This document shows, piece after piece, positions 38,057-45,770 of a stretch of DNA of 64,000 bases. Position numbers and translations under genes: made by a program. Numbering within the stretch: the stretch's first letter is position 1; each line of letters starts with the position of its first letter. The notes beneath the pieces were generated by a model. That model ran no database searches. It saw nothing but the letters and a program-made list of their open reading frames with translations, and was not told the origin of the DNA. The stretch comes from Amblyornis subalaris (taxonomy: Eukaryota; Chordata; Aves; Passeriformes; Ptilonorhynchidae), in assembly GCA_018881555.1 (NCBI GenBank), contig JACAXG010000056.1:569462-633461 (forward strand), written 5' to 3'.

Positions 38057-38690
38057 GTAAAGGTGCAGGTCAGGATGGTCACTCATTAACGTCTTATCTG
38101 CATCCATTGCCAACAGCAGCTGCAGTGTAGAGGGGGAGAGATGGTGGGGGTATGGAGTCTCTCACTGATTTTGTATAGTGACCTATAATTTGTGTAGTGA
38201 TAGGACAGAAGACGTGATCTGAAGTTTGTGAAGGCTTAAAAGTTCATCTGCAAGGTGTACACATAATGTAACTGGTGTATAAAATTCTCCGCAGACATGT
38301 TTATGAAAGAGTAAATTGGAAGTGGTACCAGTTGCTTTTGGAGAACGAGTAGATATTGGATGAGTAGTCTCATGTGAAGAGGTGTATCCTGTGCTCTTCT
38401 TGGCTTAGAGCCAAACCCAGAAAATAGCTGTTATCTGTTATTTCTTTTCTTGCATAAAAACTGCAAGGACTTGATAACTGCATTTTGTGGACCTGCCCTC
38501 TGGCCATGGGCTATCATGGCTTAGAGTCGATGTGCACAGTGACTATACCCTTGTGTTTTGGGGTGAGACTTGGCTACAATGCCTGTTACAAAAGGATAGT
38601 TAAAAACATATGGGTGAGGTGGATACCAATATTAGGAAAAACGTAAGAATGGAAGTTGAAGAAAGCTATTTTCCTCTGCCAAATGCTTTT

Positions 38691-38757
38691 CCTATGACCT
38701 CAGGCACATNATTTTAAGTATATCTTGGCCTTACTTTCTGCAAAAATGCAAAATACA
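38691..38757 (+). mobile_element. possible MIR SINE relic
   Basis: The run CCTATGACCTCAGGCACAT, ATTTTAAGTATATCTTGGCC, TTACTTTCTGCAAAAATGC follows the order of the MIR core (TGACCTTGGGCAAGTCATTT, AACCTCTCTG, CTCAGTTTCC, TCTGTAAAATG) with heavy divergence. Orientation is sense. Boundaries are uncertain. Confidence 0.4.
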
Positions 38758-39841
38758 TCCTTTGGAGACCAAATACCATAAAGTCTATAAAGCCTGTTGA
38801 ATGCAAGGTATTATAGAAGTGGAGAGCCGAAGGGGTGTGCCATGCTCATGGGATCACAGGGATATGCAAAACAGAAAAATTGAGTCCCTTTTTCCTGCCT
38901 AGCGTTGTGCAGACTATGTTGTCAGGTCTGTCTTCTCCTGAACTGTTGCTCTTCACTAGGGAGGCTCTCCTAACCCAGGGATTGCTAAATAATCCAAATC
39001 TGGGATAAATGTGGAGCTAGAGCAGAGCTGTGTATCATATGCCCAAAAAACACATTTGTATGATGCCTCCAGGACACTTAACACTTCTTCTGCTGCCGTC
39101 TAAGCCTGAAGAAGTCACACTGTGGACATAAATAGGCTCTAGGAATGCTAGTTTTGCAGCACTGCCTTTGCTCTTGGCCCCTTCCTACAAGGTGCCGCAG
39201 AGTTTCTGTGCTAGAGCTGGTTTTAGCACAGAGTTAGAAACTATGTGCGAATCTCAAAGGAATTCTGGCTCCTGTCTAGGTAGCTCCTGAATATGAGAAG
39301 CTCAACAGTAACCCAAACCCACAGAGCCAACCTGTTCCTCCATCAGGACTGCAACAGTGTCTTCATCAGCTGTTCAACTGGAATGAACAGTCAGCACCAC
39401 AGTTTTTCTTCCCACTGGTCTGCTTTTCTGGTGTTTTTCTTAAGAATTTCCCTGCCTTGAAATGCGGTTCCAGTGGCAATGGGGGAAAGAGGGAAGAGTC
39501 TCCATGTTACAAGGAAACTGTTGTTTTTCATAGTTGGTGAAGCTCCCCATTCAGTGGTGGAAAAAAACAACTCTGTGACTCATGTGATATTGTATTGCAC
39601 ATCTGCCAACACCACTTGAGAGAAAACTGTTAAGATATTGCAACCTGTAAATGGGCCAGAAGAGTCTTTCCTGCACACTACTTTGGGGAGGGGAAAATGA
39701 TTTGTTAATAAGATTGAGAGGTGGTTATTGAATAGATTGATTGATTTTTATGACAAAGACTGTTCTAGTATTTCCTTCAGCCTTGACATTTAAATTATAC
39801 TGAATGTGTGAGGAAAAATAGGACCCTTGGCTTCCTTCACT

Positions 39842-39895
39842 GCTTTGGCTTGTGGCCTCCAGCAAGTTGCTTATTTCTGTGTGCCTCAGGGTGCA
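39842..39895 (+). mobile_element. possible MIR SINE relic
   Basis: GCCTCCAGCAAGTTGCTTAT followed by TTCTGTGTGCCTCAGGGTG resembles the MIR core segment around GGGCAAGTCACTTAACCTCT and CTGTGCCTCAGTT. It ends about 60 bp before the ERV target duplication. It is short and diverged. Confidence 0.4.
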
Positions 39896-39952
39896 GATCC
39901 AACAGAGACTATGAGCTGATCTGACAGCTCTCCCCCTCCAAACTGNNGTAAT

Positions 39953-39958
39953 GCTCCT
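39953..39958. repeat. ERV target-site duplication, left copy
   Basis: GCTCCT lies immediately outside the terminal TG of the provirus and matches the right-hand copy exactly. Confidence 0.85.
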
Positions 39959-40138
39959 TGTCCNGGTTTGAAAGACAGGTGTCTGTCAANGAAAGCGGGA
40001 AACCTTCCTNGGATAGAGAGGATGACCCCTGTCCCTCCTCCAAATTACTATACCCTTGAAATTACAGGGCTCTCAGGCAAAGACGTAGTGAAAAAGAATA
40101 ACAGTTCTTTACTAGGATTATATATCTGTACATATCAC
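39959..40138 (-). mobile_element. ERV 3' LTR remnant, ~180 bp
   Basis: Aligns over its whole length with 41645-41824 of the 5' LTR, with about 17 substitutions counted by eye (roughly 10%) and no clear indels. Only the terminal part of the LTR remains. The junction with integrase is at about 40138, where both sequences share a CAAG motif. It includes ambiguous bases at 39964, 39990 and 40010. Confidence 0.85.
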
Positions 40139-40470
40139 AAGGTGGTTTTTAGCAGTCTGTTGCACCACTCAACTTTCCCAGCAGCTGGTGCATCGTAAGG
40201 AATATGGTACACCCACTCAATACCATGTTCTCTAGCCCAGGTGTTTATAAGGCTGTTCTTGAAATGAGTCCCATTATCAGACTCAATCCTCTCANGGGTA
40301 CCATGCCTCCAGAGAACTTGCTTTTCAAGGCCCAGGATGGTGTTCCGGGCAGTAGCGTGAGGCACCAGGTAGGTCTCCAACCATTCAGTGGTTGCTTCTA
40401 CCATTGTGAGCACATAGTGCTTGCCTTGGCGGGTTTGTGGCAGCGTGATGTAATCTACCTNCCAGGCCTC
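40135..40470 (-). pseudogene. ERV integrase catalytic core fragment
   Basis: In the same frame as the Gag-like part, this encodes a retroviral integrase core with all three acidic residues: D of VDYI (codon at 40455), D of SDNGTHF (codon at 40278) and E of GKVEW (codon at 40170). The second D and the E are 35 residues apart, the classic D,D-35-E spacing. The zinc-binding N-terminal domain and the C-terminal DNA-binding domain are absent. The frame stops at TGA (40137-40135), at the junction with LTR sequence. Ambiguous bases at 40461 and 40294 fall in it. A core alone would not be a working integrase. Confidence 0.9.
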
Positions 40471-41448
40471 CCAGAGAGGAAGAGGCCCTGGCTCCCTCAC
40501 GAACACCTGGTCAATGCCTGCATCCTTGATCAGGGATCCCACATACCTAGCTTCACCACCATCTAGTTGGATACCTGGGCCCATAAGGTCCCAAACTCNA
40601 GTCAACCAAGTCGAAAATGCCTCGCGCCCCTGTTTCACAATGTCATTCCACAGACTGCTGAGACTGTCATGTGACAGGTTCTGTGTGATGATCTCAGGCT
40701 CTGGCTCCTCCACGGGTTGTGAGGGCCCTGGTACCTCATCATCATTAACTGAGTGTACTGATTTGGTTTTATACTTTCTCCTCTGCACAGGGGCAACTGC
40801 CACTGGCTGTGGCTGCCCTTGTGGTGCAGCTGGAACTTGGGCAATTGTAACATCTCTTGGTTTCACTGCTGNGTCGTTGGACTTGTCCTCCTTGGGGCAA
40901 GGAGAGGGGTTCCAAACAGTTGGGGAAAAACGTTCTTGTAACACCTGGACTATCTCCTCCCCTATCTCTGTCAAATCTGAGTGATTCATCNCTAATGTGG
41001 GCTGTTGGGCAGTGATAGGCAGTTCGGCAGTGCCCCCAACCCCAGGGACACACCGCTGGGCAGCATCCCTAGTATCTGGGGTAGATGTCAGGGTGGTTAC
41101 CCAAGGCAATCTCACCTTATCTCTGAATGCTAAACAGAATAGGCCTATCAGCAACACCAGCCATTATATGATATCGTTAGCATCTAGAGAAGCACTGATC
41201 CCTTCAAAAACTGTTGGGATAGCCCCAAAAAGGTTGGTGAAGAATTGGGAGAAAACTTCCTCCTCTGTTGCTTCTTCCAAATGAGTACCACTATTAACGA
41301 ACCCCAAAAGATGTGAAGCTAATGCGTGACAGTTACGTAGCCATGTGCCCACATTCCAGAGGAACTTCACCATCTTTGAATCATTCACCTTATTGACCCA
41401 TCCCACAAACAAGGTAACAGCCACAGTAGTTTTTGTCATGGGAGCCAT
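40456..41448 (-). pseudogene. ERV Gag-like reading frame, one in-frame stop
   Basis: From the first ATG at 41448, about 175 nt past the primer binding site, one frame runs to 40138, broken only by TAA at 41166-41164. The part after the stop begins with a hydrophobic stretch and continues through an acidic, proline- and basic-rich region (QRRKYKTKSVH, VEEPEPEI). It then reaches a segment containing WNDIVKQGREAFSTWL and GGEARYVGSLIKDAGID that resembles capsid-region Gag of avian ERVs. Gag is inferred from position and character; no zinc knuckle is present. Ambiguous bases at 40599, 40872 and 40991 add uncertainty. It ends where integrase sequence begins. Confidence 0.55.
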
Positions 41449-41621
41449 GTGTAGAAGAAGAGCTGCAAATGGGAGAGACGTAGCCACGATCGTTTACCAA
41501 CAGAACCGAAATAAGCTGAGCCACGTGGTGATGTGTAGCGTGATTTCTATATCTAACGCACAAATTAGGTTACCTAGGAACTGCTATTCCTTTTTTCACC
41601 ATTTCNTCTCAATGCCCTCGT

Positions 41622-41639
41622 GCTCCACGTTGGGCGCCA
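41622..41639 (-). promoter_or_regulatory. ERV primer binding site, tRNA-Lys type
   Basis: The - strand reads TGGCGCCCAACGTGGAGC, which differs by one base from the lysine-tRNA primer binding site of betaretroviruses as I recall it (TGGCGCCCAACGTGGGGC). It starts 5 nt after the LTR end, a slightly long spacer. Its position right after the LTR confirms the - orientation. Confidence 0.85.
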
Positions 41640-41644
41640 AGAAC

Positions 41645-42651
41645 TGTCCTGGTTTGAAAGACAGGTGTCTGTCAAGGAAGGTGGGAAACCTTCCTGGGAT
41701 GGAGAGGATGACCCCCCTCCCTCCTCCGAATTACTATACCCCTGAAATTATGGGGCTCTCAGGCAAAGACATGGTAAAAAAGAGTATCAGTTCTNTACTA
41801 GGATTATATATCTATATATATAACAAGACACATAAACGGTAACAATAACAGAACGGACAAACCCAGTAACAGTCCTTTGTCCGTCGTTTGGCGATTCTCC
41901 GTTGGGGCAGAGAGGCTGCCGTGACTCCCCCGTGGCTGCAGGGGGCGCTGCGGCGCGAGCATGGCGCCCCCTCCACGTGGCAATGGCGGCTCGGGCGAGC
42001 GGGGGAGCGGGAGAGGGGAGATCGCTCCCGGTGCGAACCCATGGGGCAGCAGCCCGGCTCGGCACCAACCTCGGCAGCGAGCAGCGCAGACAGGGTTGAC
42101 TGGGGAGCGATGCACCTCGGTATCACCCACAGAGGGGCCAGAGGAAGGCAAGAACAGCAGAGACGAGTAGACCCTGGCGCCGACCCACGTGGAGCAGAAA
42201 CCCAGGCTGGCGGCAGAGACAGCAGAGGCGAGCAGCTCCGGGCAGCGACCGGTTACAGTGTAACTCTGTACCCTGTGCTGCGGTGGGACCCCCGTGGAGA
42301 CATCAGAGTGTATCCGTGCTCTGGAGCGAGCTGGCGGAGACGTCGCAGTGTAGCGGTGTTCCCGGAGCAAAACCGGCACTCGCTGCAGGCGTGACCGTGC
42401 TCACCGAACGCTGAGCCGAGCGAGAAAAGCGAGCCCGGCCTCTGCCTCCTCTCGCCAAAGTCTCGAAAAAGTCCCTTCACCTCTCGGGATTATAAAGTGG
42501 AGCCTCTGGGGAAACAGCCCCCTTGCCAACACTCCCAGCGCAGGCAATCCCTTTTGTTCTTAAGTATCGCCCATTGTGGGTGATGAGTGTGGAATGCCGG
42601 TGGATAGGCAACTGTCTTTGTTATTAAGTATCACCCGTTAGTTCCCGGTCA
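41645..42651 (-). mobile_element. ERV 5' LTR, ~1007 bp
   Basis: Reads on the + strand from TGTCCTGGTTTGAAAGAC to CCCGGTCA, giving TG...CA ends. Its first ~180 bases on the + side (the 3' end of the LTR in its own orientation) recur at 39959-40138. A GC- and CpG-rich block at about 41880-42470 makes up most of it, and open frames there are compositional. A TTTATAAT motif on the - strand near 42491 is a possible TATA box about 160 bp into the LTR. Confidence 0.85.
42489..42496 (-). promoter_or_regulatory. possible LTR TATA box
   Basis: On the - strand TTTATAAT lies about 160 bp inside the LTR start, just before the CpG-rich block where a transcription start would fall. It is placed by position and motif only. 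Confidence 0.25.
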
Positions 42652-42657
42652 GCTCCT
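42652..42657. repeat. ERV target-site duplication, right copy
   Basis: GCTCCT lies immediately outside the terminal CA (CCCGGTCA) of the LTR and matches the left-hand copy exactly. This fixes the insertion boundaries. Confidence 0.85.
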
Positions 42658-43937
42658 TGCCGCTTACACTCCTGCTCCCAGTGTGCACCAGCACTTTGGA
42701 TCTCCTCAGGTTATTTCTATCAGAAAGTTAATCCAGGAAGAAAAAGAAAGGGGGAATGTTTTTTGAGCCCACAGGTATACCTCGAGTGCCTGAGCCAGCA
42801 TAAGGAAGGGTATGAAACTGCACTATGAGGAGCATGGCCTGAGGAAAGGAAAGCAAGATCATCATCCCTTCCTCATCTTGGGAAGCAAACGATTAGCTGT
42901 GCTGTTCATGGAACTACACCCCAATACATTCCCACTCTTCACGGTGTAATATCCGGGAATGGTTAAAGCAGCTTCTATCCCTTGCCTTTCTGAGATGGAA
43001 TGTGCTGCTGTTCTGGCAGGGAGAGCTGCCTGGTGTGAGTTACAGCCTGATGTGTTGCACTAGAGAAGTGCTGAGCTGGGGTTCCTCAGATATTCAGGAT
43101 GTGATTGGGAGGGTGTGGACACGTTTCCATGTAGCTGTCCCTGCTGCTGTGGAGGGAGTCCTTTCCCAGAGAGGAGTGATACAACAGGCAGGGGTGGGAA
43201 CAGTTTCTGTTGCCCTGGTTTTCAGCTGCTGTCAACTATGTGTCAACGCCCTTACTTGCTCACTTGAGGAGGTATAACTGAGCCAGATTATCCTGCGTGA
43301 GAGAAGTTTAAATGACTAATTATCTGGAAAACACTTTGAGCAGACAGATGCCAGACCAGACTGCAGTGCTGCCCTTAGGGGAAAGTTTCCAGGGAAGGAA
43401 GAAAGAGAATACTATTTCTAAGACTTATCATGGCTTTCCCAATGCCAAGATTTAAGGGTATCCAGCTAGTCTGTGATAAGTGTTGAGTGTAGATGGGAAA
43501 GTGAGCCCTTCGTTTGGTTTCAGCCTTTGAAGGATTGTGTTAAAATTGGAACCTACAGAGATGATGATTTATTCAGAAGCACTGAGCTCCTGCAGCTTCC
43601 ATGGAAAACATGGCTTTTACCAGCAAGTGAATTGTGAGGATTATTTACTGCTTCATGTGGATTCCTGGGCGAGGAAAAGATGCTTTTATGTGCAGAAATG
43701 GACCCTCAGACTTTGCAAATCAACATCATCTAGTGGCAATACACAGCGAGCTGCTGGGCTCAAGGGGGACTCTGTACAAATCTGTTTTCAGTAAATTAGC
43801 TTAAATCTAAAGGCTCCTGTACCTGGAGAACATGTCTCATACTGTGCATAGCTCTGTCCTCTCTTTTCTGTCTGAGCTGTGATCTTCATGGTCTTTGTCT
43901 TTCATGACAAGATCTTTGGGCAAGGCCCGTCTCTTCA

Positions 43938-44025
43938 TTATTTTTATCCATCCTATTTTTTTATCCATTCTTTTTATCCATTGTATTTTTTTTATCCATT
44001 CTCTTTATCCATCATCTTTTTATTC
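43938..44025 (+). repeat. TTTTATCCATTC-type tandem repeat
   Basis: Five to six imperfect copies of TTTTTATCCATYCT, with unit length varying from about 12 to 20 bases through T-run expansion. A simple-sequence tract with no other features. Confidence 0.8.
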
Positions 44026-44772
44026 CCGCAGCACAATGCGTCTGGCTCTCTGATTACCATTTGTGTGTGACAGGCTGCTGCTAATATATGTACTGCAGGC
44101 TAAGATGCTGCAAGCTGTGCACAGCCACACCTTCCTTATCTCTGATCCCCTGGCCCTTTCCCTTTTCTATCTTAAATAGCCTGTGGTTCTAGCTAGCCAA
44201 CTGCATGCTCGTCCTTCCCCCTCCTCCTGCTCCCTTCCCCTGCTCTGTTTTGTTTTGAAGCCACAGTTGTGCTAACGCTGGCACAAACCTGTGCCAGTTC
44301 ATTTTACAGGCTGAGGAGCTGTCGGTGTCCCAAGCACCCCGAGTCTGCCCAGCTGGCTCACTTGGGTGTTTTCTCTCTCTCCGGAGGGTCTATTTTTGAT
44401 GCTCACTAAGTGAACAGAACATTGGCTATCTGGTCTTATTACTCCTGCTAGGTGCTCAACAGAGATCTTTTCCCTGCCCCCAACAGCTCACATCCCCACC
44501 AAAGAGCATAATCTCATTTGGGGCTCTAATCCTGTCCTCATCGCTTGGTGATTCTGTCACATGTGGTGACTTCAAGTGGGTCAGTCCTAAGTGGCGGGAT
44601 TAGATGACCAGGCAGTAAATCCTGCTGCTCTTTGTGTGTTTTCAATTAGTTCCAGCCAATTCAGACATTTCCACTCCTGAAGGGCCCTGGGCACTAACAC
44701 CATCTTTCCAGCTCACCTTGGGGGAGGAGAGGCAGGAAAGGAGTCTGCTTTTCGGTCACAGCAGAAGGGGAA

Positions 44773-44787
44773 CAGCAGCAGCAGCAG
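44773..44787 (+). repeat. (CAG)5 repeat
   Basis: Five CAG triplets followed by CAAGGCTGCTGCAG, which can fold back on the CAG tract (GCAGC pairing with GCTGC). Short and non-coding here. Confidence 0.9.
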
Positions 44788-44841
44788 CAAGGCTGCTGCA
44801 GCTCCAGTAGTGGGACAGCTGCAAGGCCCTGGCCGGTCAGT

Positions 44842-44860
44842 GGATCCATCAGATGGATCC
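44842..44860. repeat. perfect 9-bp palindrome
   Basis: GGATCCATC, one A, then GATGGATCC form a perfect inverted repeat with a single-base centre. It lies 10 bp before the left arm of the 24-bp inverted repeat. Confidence 0.9.
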
Positions 44861-44870
44861 TGAGCATAAG

Positions 44871-44894
44871 TGGGCTTTTCACTGACACCAGTCA
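44871..44894 (+). repeat. 24-bp inverted repeat, left arm
   Basis: Begins TGGGCTTTTCACTGAC and ends ACCAGTCA. It is the exact reverse complement of 45585-45608. Similarity stops within a few bases on either side, and the arms are separated by 690 bp. Confidence 0.9.
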
Positions 44895-45570
44895 GGTTTC
44901 AGTGTTAGCAGCTAGGACACATATGGCGGCAGCAAGGAGAGGCACCAGTGGCTTTGAGGCAGCACCAGCCTTCTCCAGCACACTTGTATGTACTCCCTTG
45001 CTGTCACCACACTCCCAGCAGTTACCCTCCACCTGTCACCCTGAGCCTCCTACCACCTGCTGCTTTGCCATGTCCCCAATCCCCAACTCTTCTAGCCCTG
45101 CCTGCCTTCCCAGAATCCTGCCCAGCTCTGCCACTGCCTCCTCTCTTTCTACTACCCACACATCACGAGTTTTACACTCTTCCCCAGCTCTCTCACTCTC
45201 TTTCAAGCTCCTGTTTGGATGAATCCTTATTCCCCACCCCGATCAAAGCAATTCTGCCAAACAGACCAATGTCTTCCCACTGGAATACAAATCCTGCTCC
45301 CAGCCACTTAACTGTCCCCAAGTCGCAGCCTCAATTCTGCTTTTCAAAGGAGATCTGCAGAAAACATCCCACTGCCAACAGATCGGTGTAACCCAGAGGT
45401 TTCTGGTCATGTACCTTCCTCTGCCTTTCTCCTGCCCTTCTTTGGGTAGAGTGGCAGAGCAGCTGGTGCCGTGGCCCATTGCGTGCCTGCCTTTACGCAG
45501 GGGAGTGGGGCACGGCGTGATGCTGGCAGTGGGCGCAGAGCCTTGGCAGGGGAAGATAAATGAGGTGGAG

Positions 45571-45727
45571 GGAGCAGGCACGCATGACTGGTGTCAGTGA
45601 AAAGCCCATTTGTGCCTAATAAGTCTGAGAAACAGTCCAGGAGCCTTTCATGCGTGGGGAAATATGGCTCGCGGTGCTGCCCGAGCCAGCAATCACTCCG
45701 CGTATCGTTAAAAGGAGCAGGCACGCA
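45571..45727. repeat. 14-bp direct repeat pair
   Basis: GGAGCAGGCACGCA occurs at 45571-45584 and again at 45714-45727, 143 bp apart. The first copy is immediately followed by the right arm of the 24-bp inverted repeat. Confidence 0.85.
45585..45608 (-). repeat. 24-bp inverted repeat, right arm
   Basis: Begins TGACTGGTGTCAGTGA and ends AAAGCCCA, the exact reverse complement of 44871-44894. It directly abuts a 14-bp direct repeat (45571-45584). Confidence 0.9.
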
Positions 45728-45770
45728 GACGAGCGGGAGGGTTTCAGTATGTGCGTCCACCTCCTTAACT
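45640..45770. promoter_or_regulatory. small CpG-dense block in intron 5
   Basis: About a dozen CpGs in 130 bases (for example GGCTCGCGGTG, CTCCGCGTATCG, CACGCAGACGAGCGG) in an otherwise CpG-poor intron. There is no repeat similarity. It could be an enhancer, an internal promoter or a decayed repeat; sequence alone does not decide. Confidence 0.25.

Larger units (their letters stand above)
39959..42651 (-). mobile_element. internally deleted endogenous retrovirus, ERVK-like
   Basis: A 2.7-kb provirus on the - strand, antisense to REEP1. Boundaries are set by terminal TG...CA and a perfect 6-bp target duplication GCTCCT on both sides. In transcriptional order it has a full 5' LTR (42651 to 41645), a lysine-tRNA-type primer binding site, a Gag-like frame with one stop, an integrase core joined directly to it, and a truncated 3' LTR (40138 to 39959). 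Protease, reverse transcriptase, RNase H and env are missing. A 6-bp duplication and lysine primer fit class II (beta-like, ERVK) elements; the exact family needs a library match. It cannot replicate on its own. Confidence 0.9.

Noticed and set aside
41888..42394. 168-codon + strand ORF and overlapping - strand ORFs
   Set aside because: They sit inside the GC-rich part of the ERV LTR and are compositional. No known retroviral LTR-encoded product is recognisable.
39959..42651. A functional, domesticated ERV protein
   Set aside because: The frame has a stop, no zinc-binding or C-terminal integrase domain, and no sign of host splicing. Decay is the simpler reading unless other copies share the fused structure.
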